Positions 1-9,429 are shown, numbered from the stretch's first letter. The stretch: 36,858 bases of DNA from an uncultured beta proteobacterium (GCA_903822205.1 CAIJOK010000061.1:1-36858); one strand, 5' to 3'. Notes: generated by a model not told the origin, from the sequence alone. A program made the numbers and translations.

Positions 1-30
1 GTCAAAGTCTAGCAGACGAAGGACATTCTC

Positions 31-396
31 GTGAGACCAACCTCAGGCAAATTTAGGTGGTGTCTCATGTTGACATACAGCGCTGAACATGATGCGTCAA
101 AAGTGATGATAGGAATGGAAAAGTCGCAAAAACTCCACATCAGCGGGGGTTACAGACCGCGTTTTGACAACTTTGGCATGGATTGCGTACACAGCACGAC
201 CTTGGATTACAACGTGAGACACCACCGCATCTTTGAGCGGCGCTCGCGCCCTGTCCGCGACGCCGATCAAATCATTGGACGGGTCTTTTCATTCAGCGAT
301 GCCACCGAACGCAAGGCCATCGAACAGCAACTGTCAAACCAAAATGCGCGGTTGGAAGAGCAAGTCCTGCAACGCACAGCCGCCCTAAGCCACTAA
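31..396 (+). pseudogene. Remnant of a PAS-containing sensor protein
   Basis: This open stretch of about 121 codons ends in a recognisable PAS/PAC tail. It contains FERRSRPVRD, then GRVFSF, then SDATERKAIEQQL, followed by the start of a coiled coil (LEEQVLQRTAAL) of the kind that normally leads into a HisKA domain. It then stops at TAA, so no kinase core follows. The first 65 or so residues do not resemble a PAS fold, and the GTG start has no clear ribosome binding site. I read it as the decayed 3' part of a sensor-kinase gene that lost both ends. It sits just upstream of intact hybrid kinases, but its PAS type is not one of those reused in the array. A short expressed protein is possible but unlikely. 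Confidence 0.55.
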
Positions 397-410
397 CTGG
401 CAACGAAGCT

Positions 411-442
411 GTAGCCCGTATGAAGCGAAGCGGAATACAGGG
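411..442. repeat. REP-like palindromic element
   Basis: The stretch GTAGCCCGTATGAAGCGAAG plus the following CGGAATACAGGG can fold: CCC and GTAT on the left pair with ATAC and GGG on the right. It resembles the extragenic palindromes with the pattern GTAGCCCGGATG...GGAATCCGGG that I know from proteobacterial genomes, here with several substitutions. It lies between the broken sensor gene and the first kinase. Confidence 0.5.
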
Positions 443-454
443 AAGTTAAACGTG

Positions 455-474
455 AATGCCCTGGATTCGGCATT
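455..474. other. Short perfect inverted repeat
   Basis: AATGCC (455-460) and GGCATT (469-474) are perfect inverted repeats around an 8-base loop. There is no run of T after either arm, so it is a poor intrinsic terminator. It lies about 30 bases upstream of the likely promoter of the first kinase and could be an operator or simply a decayed repeat. Confidence 0.25.
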
Positions 475-504
475 GAATGGAAAGTCACTGATTTGTAAAT
501 TTAT

Positions 505-534
505 TTGTCAAAAATTGCCGATTTGTGCTACTAT
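505..534 (+). promoter_or_regulatory. Candidate sigma-70 promoter for the first kinase
   Basis: TTGTCA (505-510) and TACTAT (529-534) are separated by 18 bases and match the -35 and -10 consensus at five of six and four of six positions. The surrounding bases are AT-rich compared with the neighbourhood. Transcription would start near 541 and give a leader of about 180 bases before the ATG at 721. In that leader GATGCCA (564-570) and TGGCATC (599-605) could pair. Nothing else coding is visible between 397 and 720. Confidence 0.45.
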
Positions 535-720
535 TTTGGGCCTTTGGTTTCGATTCACCGGATGATGCCAACTGGAATTCAACGACACCAGCCCCCACTG
601 GCATCGAAAAGCTGTAGGCCACGTGGGTAAGCTGGCATGAGCGGTGTGGCGTTTTGATTCTGCACCTGTGCGTTAGCCACTCACCCAAAAAGTCAATCGA
701 CAAGTTGATCGAAATAGCCA

Positions 721-2898
721 ATGAAAAAACTCATGCTATCCACCTGGTTACCCGCCATCAGGCGCTGGTTGGCATCGCCCGTTTTTGACGGTGATCCGGT
801 AAAAACAAGGCAGGCTGGCCTGCTCAATGTCTATGTCAATTTCAGCTTTTTGCTTACCTTGTTGTGCATGCTTGGCATTGTGTTGGGGCATAACGCGCCA
901 CGCAGCGCACTGAGCCTTGCCATGGTTTGGTTCGTTGTGCTTTTTCTGTTGCGTCACATGTTGCACCACGGCAAGGTAGCTTGGGTGACGTTCTGTGTGA
1001 CGGTCCCATTTTTTATCCTGATCACAGCAGTGAACATCAGTCTGGGAACCATCCGAACACCCACTGCCGGGACCTATCTGTTTTGGATGATCCTGATCGG
1101 GCTTTTGTTTCAATGGCCTGGCATTGTGATGTCCACTGTGGCCAGCTCGCTGGCCATTCTGGGGCTGATCGCAGCAGAAAACGCCGGCCTGCTACCCCAG
1201 GCAAATTTCAGCGTTGGCATCACCCAATGGATCGTTTCTTCGTCCGTGTTTGCCATGACAGGAGGCTTGGTGTACCACATCAACCGGATCACAAACAACG
1301 CGCTGTTGTGTGCCGGGCATGAAATTGAACAACGCAGACATACAGAAGAAAAACTACGCTTAAGCCGCGATGAGTGGAAACGCACTTTTGACGCGATGGC
1401 CGACCTGATTTTCATCATTGATGACCAGCATCACATTCTCAGGATGAACAAGGCTGCAAGCACTGCCCTGGGCATGTCCGAAGACCAAGCCAAATCTATC
1501 CCGTGCTACGTCTGTATGCATGGGACAGACCATCCCCCTGAGAACTGTCCGCATGTCAAAACTGTCCAGGACCACGATACCCATCAGGTGGATGTTCTGG
1601 TGGAGCGTCTGGGTCATCGTTATCAGGTCACAACAACACCCATTCTGAACGCCGATGGCCAATACGAAGCCACCGTGCATGTCGCTCATGATATTTCTGA
1701 ACGGATGCACCACGAACAGGAACTTGAAAAAGCCCGACAAGCAGCCGATGCCGCCAACCATGCCAAATCAGAATTTCTGGCCACGATGAGCCATGAACTG
1801 CGCACACCGATGAATGGCGTTTTGGGTATGGCGCAATTGCTCATCAAGCCTGAAATTCAGAATGACAAACGCATTCAATACGCACAGACCATTTTGAGTT
1901 CTGGCCACACGCTGTTGTCGCTGCTCAACGACATTTTGGACCTGTCCAAAGTAGAGGCTGGCAAACTTAATCTGGAGTCGATCGGTTTTGCCGTTGAACA
2001 GGTCGTGGGTGACATTTGCGCCCTGTTTGCCGAAACTGCCAACGCCAAAGGGCTGCAACTGACATCCGACTGGCGGGGGCCGACAGGGCCGTGCTATCTG
2101 GGTGACCCCTACCGGCTGCGTCAGATGCTCTCCAACCTGGTGGGCAATGCCATCAAATTCACCGATCACGGCTTTGTTTGCGTCTTGGTCACAGAACTTG
2201 AACGCCATTCGCAGCACGCTGTGCTCGAGTTTTCGGTTTCAGACAGCGGCAAGGGCATCACCGATGAGCAGCGGGCACGTTTGTTTCAACCTTTTAGCCA
2301 GGCCGACAGTTCAACCACCCGCCAATTTGGCGGGTCTGGCTTGGGGCTGTCTATCGTTTCACGGTTAGCGCGACTGATGGGCGGTGAGGTGGGCATTGAC
2401 AGCCAACCCGGCCAAGGGGCGCGTTTTTGGTTTCGAGTTCGCGTTGATCTCCAGCCTGACACGCTTGTGTCACCAGAAACCACGGCGGCCTCAGAGGCTA
2501 TGCCAGTCGAGGATTTGACAGGAACCGTGCTGATTGCCGAGGACAACCCCGTGAACCGGATGGTCATCATGGCGATGTTGGACGATCTGAATTGTTCGGG
2601 CTTGACGGTCGTGATCGCAGAAGACGGCTTGCAGGCGCTTGACCACATCACCCAGGGTGGCACGCCTGATCTTGTGCTGATGGACGTTCAAATGCCCATC
2701 ATGGACGGTTTGACAGCGACTGCGCACATCCGTTTGTGGCAAGCTGATCACGGCATACCGCACCTGCCCATCATTGCCTTGACGGCCAGTGCCTTTGAAG
2801 AAGACGGGCAAAAGTGTCTGGATGCCGGCATGGATGGTTTTCTGGTCAAACCCCTGGGCATCAAGAAACTTCAGGACACGCTGACCTGTTGGCTTTAA
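721..2898 (+). CDS. Membrane hybrid sensor histidine kinase (6TM-PAS-HisKA-HATPase-REC)
   Basis: This 725-residue protein should autophosphorylate on a histidine and pass the phosphate to its own receiver. Residues 35-190 hold about six hydrophobic helices forming a membrane input module, shared with the kinase at 10162. A PAS domain follows (about 215-328). It has an unusual cysteine cluster, CYVCMHG at 262-268 plus Cys276, also present in the kinase at 22348. The HisKA box is MSHELRTP with His358. The ATPase has N-box Asn476, DSGKGI (G1) and GGSGLGL (G2). The receiver has acidic Glu607/Asp608, phospho-acceptor Asp655 and Lys710. There is no HPt domain. The leader CAAGTTGAT...GCCAATG is repeated before the kinases at 2978 and 10162. 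No good Shine-Dalgarno is visible. The signal sensed is unknown. Confidence 0.93.
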   Translation: MKKLMLSTWLPAIRRWLASPVFDGDPVKTRQAGLLNVYVNFSFLLTLLCMLGIVLGHNAPRSALSLAMVWFVVLFLLRHMLHHGKVAWVTFCVTVPFFILITAVNISLGTIRTPTAGTYLFWMILIGLLFQWPGIVMSTVASSLAILGLIAAENAGLLPQANFSVGITQWIVSSSVFAMTGGLVYHINRITNNALLCAGHEIEQRRHTEEKLRLSRDEWKRTFDAMADLIFIIDDQHHILRMNKAASTALGMSEDQAKSIPCYVCMHGTDHPPENCPHVKTVQDHDTHQVDVLVERLGHRYQVTTTPILNADGQYEATVHVAHDISERMHHEQELEKARQAADAANHAKSEFLATMSHELRTPMNGVLGMAQLLIKPEIQNDKRIQYAQTILSSGHTLLSLLNDILDLSKVEAGKLNLESIGFAVEQVVGDICALFAETANAKGLQLTSDWRGPTGPCYLGDPYRLRQMLSNLVGNAIKFTDHGFVCVLVTELERHSQHAVLEFSVSDSGKGITDEQRARLFQPFSQADSSTTRQFGGSGLGLSIVSRLARLMGGEVGIDSQPGQGARFWFRVRVDLQPDTLVSPETTAASEAMPVEDLTGTVLIAEDNPVNRMVIMAMLDDLNCSGLTVVIAEDGLQALDHITQGGTPDLVLMDVQMPIMDGLTATAHIRLWQADHGIPHLPIIALTASAFEEDGQKCLDAGMDGFLVKPLGIKKLQDTLTCWL

Positions 2899-2931
2899 CG
2901 CATGTGCCATGCTGATGCATCACACACAACA

Positions 2932-2958
2932 GTCAATCGAGTCAATCGAGTCAATCGA
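2932..2958 (+). repeat. Triple 9-bp tandem repeat in a kinase leader
   Basis: GTCAATCGA occurs three times head to tail (2932, 2941, 2950), directly upstream of the ribosome binding site GGAG and the ATG at 2978. The first kinase leader has a single copy at 692-700 followed by nearly the same bases, so the repeat expanded after the leader was duplicated. Confidence 0.9.
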
Positions 2959-2977
2959 CAAATTGATGGAGTAGCCG

Positions 2978-5509
2978 ATGAAAAATTGCATTCAAGTGAC
3001 CTGGATACCCGCCATCAAACGCCGACTACAGGGGGTATTACAGGATGTGACCGAGATCATGCACAGCCACAAGCATGTGGCTAAGAACAAACTGCGGCTG
3101 CAAGAGGTGCTGGACATCGTCCAAGAGGCCGTGTGGGATTGGCATGTGCCGTCCGGTTGCGTGTTGCATAACCTGCAGTGGTATGAACTGCTGGGTTTGC
3201 AACCCGGTGAAATTGCCGATACGGTGGACGCGTTTGCTGCACTGATTCATCCTGACGACGCGCCTGTCGTGCGGCAACGTATTGAAGCCTTACAGAGCGG
3301 CAAGACAGTGGCCTACCAGTCCGAGCACAGGATGGTGGGACGACAAGGCACGATTTGGGTGCAAGACAGGGGTGGTGTGGTTGAACGAGACAAACAGGGC
3401 CACCCTGTTCGCGTGGTTGGCAGTTTTATTGACATCACCGAACGCAAATTGGCACAAATGGAACTGCAAAACTACCGCAATCATCTTGAGGAACTGGTGC
3501 AGATTCAAAACGTGGAATTGCAACAGGCTTTTGATGAATTGACGGTCTCTGAAACGAAATACCGAACGCTGATTGAAACCACGGGAACGGGCTATTTGAT
3601 CCTCGACTTGAATGGCTGTGTACTGGATGCCAACCCCGAATATGTGCGCCTATCCGGACACCAGGAACTCAAAGATATTCTGGGCCGATCGGTTCTACAG
3701 TGGACCGCTGACCACGAGAAAGTGAAAAACAAAAATGCCATAGCGCAATGCATCAAAGATGGTTTTATCCGGAATTTAGTTGTCGATTATGTGGACAAGT
3801 GCGGCCACATCACCCCCGTCGAGATCAATGCAACCGTTGTGACGGTGGGCGATTCACCGCTATTCGTATCGCTCTGCCGCGACATTTCTGAGCGCAAAAG
3901 GATGGAAGACACCTTGAAGGACAGTCACGAACGTTGGCAATTTGCACTGGAAGGGTCAGGCGATGGCGTTTGGGACTGGAATATTCAGACCGGTAAGGCA
4001 CAGTTTTCCAAAGTCTGGAAGGCAATGCTGGGCTTTACCGACGCTGAAATTGGCGACGATGCAACCGAATGGAGCAGCCGTGTTCACGCCGACGATTTGC
4101 CCAGGGTCATGAAAACCATTCAGGCACACCTGGACGGCAAGACACATTCTGTTGCCTGTGATTTCCGCATATTGTGCAAGAACGGAAGCTACAAATACAT
4201 GTTTGGTCGCGGCATGGTGGTCAGCCGCAGTGACGACGGGAGACCGGTACGGCTGGTCGGAACACAAACCGATATCACCGAACGAAAGAACCTTGAAAAT
4301 CAGGCCAATTTTGCCAACCGTGCCAAGTCAGAATTTTTGGCCACGATGAGCCATGAACTTCGCACACCGATGAACGGTATTTTGGGCATGGCGCAGTTGC
4401 TCGTCAAACCTGTCATTGCGGATGACCAGCGCATTCAATTCGCGAAAACCATTTTGAGTTCGGGTCACACCCTGTTGTCACTGCTCAACGACATTTTGGA
4501 CCTGTCCAAGGTCGAGGCGGGCAAACTTAAATTGGAGTCGATGACGTTTGCGGCTGACACCCTTGTGCGTGACGTTCATGCCCTGTTTGCCGAAGCCGCC
4601 AACGCCAAAGGGCTGCAACTGACATTTGACTGGCACGGGCCGGCAGGGGCCTGTTACCTGGGTGACCCCTACCGGTTGCGCCAGATGATCTCCAACCTGG
4701 TCAGCAACGCCGTCAAATTCACTGCCCATGGCTTTGTTTACATAGATGCCAGCGAAGTTAAACGCCATTCGCAGCACGCGGTGCTTGAGTTTTCGGTTTC
4801 AGACAGCGGCATTGGCATCTCATCTGAACAGCGGGAACGTCTGTTTCAGCCCTTTAGCCAGGCCGATCACGCGACCACCCGCCAATATGGCGGCTCTGGT
4901 TTGGGGCTGTCCATCGTTTTGCAACTGGCTAAGCTGATGGGCGGTGAGGTTGGCCTTGACAGCCAACCCGGCCTGGGCACGCGTTTCTGGGTTCGAGTTT
5001 GCGTTGCAACCCAAGCTTTGGTGGATGAGATGCCTCAGGCCGTCTTGGCATCCACCCCAGTGCCGGCCAAGGACTTGACAGGAACGGTGCTGGTTGCCGA
5101 GGACAACCCCGTGAACCGGATGGTCATCATGGCGATGCTGGACGATCTGAATTGTCAGGGCTTGACGGTCACGAACGTTGAAGACGGCCAGCAGGCGCTT
5201 GACCACATCACCCAGGGGGGGACGCCCGACCTGGTGCTGATGGATGTTCAAATGCCCATCATGGACGGTTTGACCGCGACTGAGCTTATCCGTCTGTGGC
5301 AAGCCGATCATGGCAAACCGCGTCTGCCCATTGTTGCCCTGACAGCCAGTGCCTTTGAGGAAAACAGGCAACAATGTCTGGACAGTGGCATGGATGATTT
5401 TCTGGTAAAACCCCTGGACATCCAGAAGCTGCAAGCCATGCTGACGCACTGGCTAAGGCCTGATGATTCGGATCAAAACCCCATGAACCCCAACCCTCCA
5501 TCAACATGA
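2978..5509 (+). CDS. Soluble hybrid histidine kinase (PAS-PAS-PAS-HisKA-HATPase-REC)
   Basis: This 843-residue hybrid kinase has no membrane segment and should be cytoplasmic. PAS1 (about 45-156) is of the WDWH...YQSEHRM...VQDRGGV type that also occurs in the kinases at 5506 and 18109. PAS2 (190-308) and PAS3 (315-436) are not found elsewhere in the array. HisKA His459 lies in MSHELRTP, the N-box is Asn577, G1 is DSGIGI and G2 is GGSGLGL. The receiver has Asp756 as acceptor and Lys811. The first 17 residues match the start of the membrane kinases at 721 and 10162, but the next residues (VLQDVTEIMHSH) match the end of a PAS domain found in the kinases at 5506 and 10162. The gene therefore looks like an internal deletion product. 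ATG at 2978 has GGAG six bases upstream. The stop overlaps the next start by four bases (ATGA), indicating coupling. Confidence 0.93.
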   Translation: MKNCIQVTWIPAIKRRLQGVLQDVTEIMHSHKHVAKNKLRLQEVLDIVQEAVWDWHVPSGCVLHNLQWYELLGLQPGEIADTVDAFAALIHPDDAPVVRQRIEALQSGKTVAYQSEHRMVGRQGTIWVQDRGGVVERDKQGHPVRVVGSFIDITERKLAQMELQNYRNHLEELVQIQNVELQQAFDELTVSETKYRTLIETTGTGYLILDLNGCVLDANPEYVRLSGHQELKDILGRSVLQWTADHEKVKNKNAIAQCIKDGFIRNLVVDYVDKCGHITPVEINATVVTVGDSPLFVSLCRDISERKRMEDTLKDSHERWQFALEGSGDGVWDWNIQTGKAQFSKVWKAMLGFTDAEIGDDATEWSSRVHADDLPRVMKTIQAHLDGKTHSVACDFRILCKNGSYKYMFGRGMVVSRSDDGRPVRLVGTQTDITERKNLENQANFANRAKSEFLATMSHELRTPMNGILGMAQLLVKPVIADDQRIQFAKTILSSGHTLLSLLNDILDLSKVEAGKLKLESMTFAADTLVRDVHALFAEAANAKGLQLTFDWHGPAGACYLGDPYRLRQMISNLVSNAVKFTAHGFVYIDASEVKRHSQHAVLEFSVSDSGIGISSEQRERLFQPFSQADHATTRQYGGSGLGLSIVLQLAKLMGGEVGLDSQPGLGTRFWVRVCVATQALVDEMPQAVLASTPVPAKDLTGTVLVAEDNPVNRMVIMAMLDDLNCQGLTVTNVEDGQQALDHITQGGTPDLVLMDVQMPIMDGLTATELIRLWQADHGKPRLPIVALTASAFEENRQQCLDSGMDDFLVKPLDIQKLQAMLTHWLRPDDSDQNPMNPNPPST

Positions 5510-8500
5510 ACGAACCCCTTGTGACCTTTCGCGCCCGGGCCTATGCCCTGGTAACTCTTGTCATGCTGGGCATTTTGAGTCTTCAATTGACCCATGCGCC
5601 CAGTTATGCCTGTCCGATTTTTCCGGCAGCCGGTCTGGCGCTGGTCTTGATGCTGATGTCAGGCAACCGGCAGTGGCCATCCGTTTGGGTAGGGGCGCTG
5701 ATCGTTTGCGGGTATGCCACCTACCGCCATGGCAGTGTGGATTGGGGCGATGCACCAGTGCTCCTAGCCACAGCCTGCGGGGTGGTGTTACAGGCCTGGG
5801 CAGGGGCCTGGCTTATTCGGCGCTGGCTGCCTCAGCACTGGCAGCATCTGGAAGGCCAGAGCGAAGTGCTGACGTTTCTGGCTTTGGGCGGGCCGTTAGC
5901 GTGTGTGATCTCGGCCACCGTGGGGGTGATGTCGCTGTATGCGGCAGGCAAAGCACTCGGGGCGGATGTGCCCTGGGTGTGGCTGACGTGGTGGTGTGGC
6001 GACCTCTTGGGTGTGTTGATGTTTGCGCCCTTGACGATGGCGTTTTTCAAGCGTCAAGAGCCATTGTGGCGGGGGCGATTGGGAATGCTGGGCGGGCTGG
6101 TTCTGGTCAGCGTATCAGCAGTGCTGGCGGTTTTTATTCAGCTATCCAAGATGGATCAGGCGAGGTATCGCGAAGAAATTTCCATCCATGCAGAGGTGAT
6201 CAAGCATCACATCGAAATACGCTTGGAAAGCTACAAGGAAATGCTGGAAATGATCGTCCACATGATCGAAGTTTCGCCCAATCTGAGCCGTGAGCAATTT
6301 GAGTATTTCACGTACCAGGCCATCAAGGACGATCCGGATCAGAGGGTGCTGGGTTTCAAGACTTACGTACCCAACGCCGGCTATGCCGCGCTGGGCTTAG
6401 ACGGTTCTTCTGATCCCACGCATGCCGCCGCTATTGCCGATGCCATTGAGCGCACACTTCGCTTTGGCAAACCCACTCTCACCGGCCCCATCGTGCTGAT
6501 GCGAGACCCCAAGGAGGATGCGTTGGTGCTGTACCCGGCCTACCAGCGAAACACAAAAAAGTCCGATTTGGACAAACCGCCCATCCCGCTGGGTTTTATT
6601 GTGAGCACCCTCAAGGTCGCCGAGATGGCAAAGATAGCGCAGACCGCCGTGGGACCGAGCTTTGATCCAGGTGTCGTGTTCACACTCAATGACCCCAAAG
6701 CCTCGCTTGGTCAGCACCTGCTGTTTCAGTCCGATCCTTCCCCACTACCGTCCCGGGTCCATCTGGTCTGGCATGACTCCATCAGCGTCTTTGACCGGAA
6801 CTGGGACATTGTGGTGTATCCAAATCAGCAGTGGCTGGGTGAACACCGCGCATGGACGGCGTGGGTTGTAGGCGCTGCGGGCTTGTTGTTGACCAGTGTG
6901 CTGCAAGTGTTGATTTTGGTCAGTACAGGGAGAACCGCACTGGTTCGCCGCCAAGTGCAGGAGCAGACGATCGAATTACGCGAAACGACCGATGCACTGC
7001 ATGAGCGCAGCCGGCTCATTCGCAACGTGATCGACAACATCGCTGACCCCGTGTTTTTGAAGGATGAACAAGGCACATTCGTCCTGGTCAATGCAGCCCT
7101 GGCACGCTTGTACAACACCCACCCGGCGGCCTTGATCGGCCTGCGTCCCAGCGACCTTAGCACGTCGGTTTCTTTGGCCAGTGGCTTTGTGCGGGGCGAG
7201 CAGTCGGCTCTGTCCAATGGCGAAACGCTGGTCTTTTTTGAGGACATTCAAGACAGCGCAACCGGCAAGGTTCGCCATTACAAATCCACCAAGACCCCCA
7301 TGACGGACCTGCAGGGGCGGCCTCAGGTGCTGGTGGTTGTTCAGGACATGACCGAGATCATGCGCAGCTATCAGCAAGTGGCCCAGAGTGAGCAACGGCT
7401 TCAAGATGTGATGAACATCACCCATGAGGCCATGTGGGACTGGCACATACCAACGGGTCGTGTGCTGCACAACCAGCAATGGTGTGTCACGCTGGGTCTG
7501 CAACCGAGTCAAGTTTCGGACACGGAGGACACGTTTTACGCCTGGATTCACCCGGACGACAAATCTGATGTCATGAAGCGCCTTGATGCCCTGCTGCGGG
7601 GTGAGACAGGCAGCTACCAGTCCGAGCACCGAATGCTGGGCCAGCAGGGCATGATCTGGGTGCAAGACCGTGGTGGCGTGGTTGAACGTGACGAACAGGG
7701 TTGTCCCGTCCGTGTGGTTGGCAGTTTTACAGACATCACGGAGCGACGCAATGCCCAGGACAGGATCACGGACCTGCTGAGTGAGCAGCGCGCCATTTTG
7801 CAAAGCGATGTCGTCGGTTTGCTCATCACGCAAGGCAGCCGGATGCTCTGGGTCACGCCATCTTTGCTGCGCACCTTGGGGTATGACTGGCTGCATGTCG
7901 AGGGCCTGGACATCCGCTTTATGTTTCAGAATGAAGAGGCTTTTTTGAGTTGGGGTGAAGCGGCATACCCTGTGATCCGTGCCTACCAGGTGTTTCGCAC
8001 ATCGCTACAGTTTTGCCACAAGAACGGCACCCTGATTTGGTTTGACCTTGCGGGCACGATGTTTGGCAAGAATTCGGATCAAGTGTTGTGGTCGTGTGTG
8101 GACATCACCGCCCAAAAATCAGCCGAGGCCAAATTGATCGAAGCCCAGCAAGAGGCTTTGGCGGCCACCGCTGCCAAAAGCCAGTTTTTGGCGACGATGA
8201 GCCATGAGGTTCGCACGCCGATGAATGGCATTTTGGGTATGGCGCAGTTGCTCGTCAAGCCTGAGATTCAGGATGAGAAACGCATTCAATACGCTAAAAC
8301 CATTCTCAATGCAGGCCAGACGCTTTTGTCGCTGCTCAACGACATTCTGGACCTGTCCAAAGTCGAGGCCGGCAAACTGAATCTTGAGTCGATTGCCTTT
8401 GCGGTTGACCCCATCGTGAGTGATATTCAAGCCCTGTTTGCCAAACCTGCCCACGCCAAAGGGCTGCAACTGACATCTGACTGGCAGGGACCGGCTGGTA

Positions 8501-9309
8501 CGTGCTACCTGGGTGACCCCTACCGGCTGCGCCAGATGCTCTCAAACTTGGTCAACAATGCCATCAAATTCACAGCCAGTGGCTTTGTTCACATTGTGGC
8601 CAACGAAATTGAACGCCAGTCACGGCACGCAGTGCTGGAGTTTTCTGTCTCAGACAGTGGTGTTGGCATCACCCTTGAGCAGCAAGCACGCTTGTTTCAA
8701 CCGTTTAGCCAGGCCGACACGTCGACCACCCGACGATTTGGTGGCACGGGTCTGGGGCTGTCCATTGTTTTACGGCTGGCGCATCTGATGGGCGGCGAGG
8801 TGGGCATTGACAGCCAACCCGGCCAAGGTGCACGTTTCTGGTTCCGTATCCGCGTTGATCTACAGCTTGATGCCCTTATGTCACCAGAAACCACGGAGGC
8901 ATCAGAGGATGTGCCAGCCGTGAGCTTGGCAGGCAAACTGCTGATAGCCGAGGACAACCCCGTGAATAGGATGGTCATCACCGCGATGCTGGACGACTTG
9001 AGTTGTTCGGGTGTGACGGTCACGATCGTTGAAGACGGCCAGCAGGCGCTTGACCACATCACCCAGGGGGGGGCACCCAACCTGGTGCTGATGGATGTTC
9101 AGATGCCTGTCATGGACGGTCTGACAGCCACCGAACTTATCCGTTCATGGCAAGCCGACCACGGCAAACCACGCCTGCCCATTGTTGCCCTGACGGCCAG
9201 TGCCTACCAGGAAGACAGGCAAAAGTGTCTGGACAGCGGCATGGATGATGTTCTGGTCAAACCCTTAGACATTCAAAAGCTGCAAGCCACACTGACGCGC
9301 TGGCTGTAG
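5506..9309 (+). CDS. MASE1-CHASE hybrid histidine kinase with three PAS domains
   Basis: This 1267-residue hybrid kinase is the largest sensor of the shared-core group. Residues 10-210 are a MASE1-type multi-helix membrane domain (FPAAGLALVLML near 39-50). Residues about 215-440 form a CHASE-type extracytoplasmic ligand-binding region, closed by a helix at 450-472. Three PAS domains follow: about 500-620 (VFLKDEQG...RHYKSTKTPM), 635-750 (WDWH...YQSEHRM) and 755-870 (LITQGSRMLW...DLAGTMFG). His900 lies in MSHEVRTP, G1 is DSGVGI and G2 is GGTGLGL. The receiver acceptor is Asp1197. The start overlaps the previous stop, so the two kinases are probably made from one transcript. CHASE domains bind small extracellular molecules, but the ligand cannot be read from the sequence. 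An eight-G run (9066-9073) lies in the receiver coding region. Confidence 0.93.
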   Translation: MNEPLVTFRARAYALVTLVMLGILSLQLTHAPSYACPIFPAAGLALVLMLMSGNRQWPSVWVGALIVCGYATYRHGSVDWGDAPVLLATACGVVLQAWAGAWLIRRWLPQHWQHLEGQSEVLTFLALGGPLACVISATVGVMSLYAAGKALGADVPWVWLTWWCGDLLGVLMFAPLTMAFFKRQEPLWRGRLGMLGGLVLVSVSAVLAVFIQLSKMDQARYREEISIHAEVIKHHIEIRLESYKEMLEMIVHMIEVSPNLSREQFEYFTYQAIKDDPDQRVLGFKTYVPNAGYAALGLDGSSDPTHAAAIADAIERTLRFGKPTLTGPIVLMRDPKEDALVLYPAYQRNTKKSDLDKPPIPLGFIVSTLKVAEMAKIAQTAVGPSFDPGVVFTLNDPKASLGQHLLFQSDPSPLPSRVHLVWHDSISVFDRNWDIVVYPNQQWLGEHRAWTAWVVGAAGLLLTSVLQVLILVSTGRTALVRRQVQEQTIELRETTDALHERSRLIRNVIDNIADPVFLKDEQGTFVLVNAALARLYNTHPAALIGLRPSDLSTSVSLASGFVRGEQSALSNGETLVFFEDIQDSATGKVRHYKSTKTPMTDLQGRPQVLVVVQDMTEIMRSYQQVAQSEQRLQDVMNITHEAMWDWHIPTGRVLHNQQWCVTLGLQPSQVSDTEDTFYAWIHPDDKSDVMKRLDALLRGETGSYQSEHRMLGQQGMIWVQDRGGVVERDEQGCPVRVVGSFTDITERRNAQDRITDLLSEQRAILQSDVVGLLITQGSRMLWVTPSLLRTLGYDWLHVEGLDIRFMFQNEEAFLSWGEAAYPVIRAYQVFRTSLQFCHKNGTLIWFDLAGTMFGKNSDQVLWSCVDITAQKSAEAKLIEAQQEALAATAAKSQFLATMSHEVRTPMNGILGMAQLLVKPEIQDEKRIQYAKTILNAGQTLLSLLNDILDLSKVEAGKLNLESIAFAVDPIVSDIQALFAKPAHAKGLQLTSDWQGPAGTCYLGDPYRLRQMLSNLVNNAIKFTASGFVHIVANEIERQSRHAVLEFSVSDSGVGITLEQQARLFQPFSQADTSTTRRFGGTGLGLSIVLRLAHLMGGEVGIDSQPGQGARFWFRIRVDLQLDALMSPETTEASEDVPAVSLAGKLLIAEDNPVNRMVITAMLDDLSCSGVTVTIVEDGQQALDHITQGGAPNLVLMDVQMPVMDGLTATELIRSWQADHGKPRLPIVALTASAYQEDRQKCLDSGMDDVLVKPLDIQKLQATLTRWL

Positions 9310-9329
9310 GGATGGCCCTGGGGTGTTCT

Positions 9330-9387
9330 GGTAGCTACCCTGTGTGATGGGCCTATAACGCCCGTCCAGCCTGCACGGGTAGCTATC
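9330..9387 (+). other. Nested inverted repeats (structured RNA or attenuator candidate)
   Basis: Outer arms GGTAGCTACCC (9330-9340) and GGGTAGCTATC (9377-9387) are complementary with one mismatch. Inside them GATGGGC (9347-9353) and GCCCGTC (9361-9367) pair around a 7-base loop if one G-U pair is allowed. It fills most of the gap between the kinase and the protease gene. No T run follows, so a classical terminator is doubtful. It could be an attenuator, a processing site or a decayed mobile repeat. Confidence 0.4.
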
Positions 9388-9429
9388 ACATTTAAAGTAA
9401 AACGCAAATTGACGGGACAGATCACATCC

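Noticed and set aside
748-9080. Long open frames opposite the kinase genes
   Set aside because: They are in the shadow of strong coding frames, repeat at the same place in each paralogue and have no known motifs.
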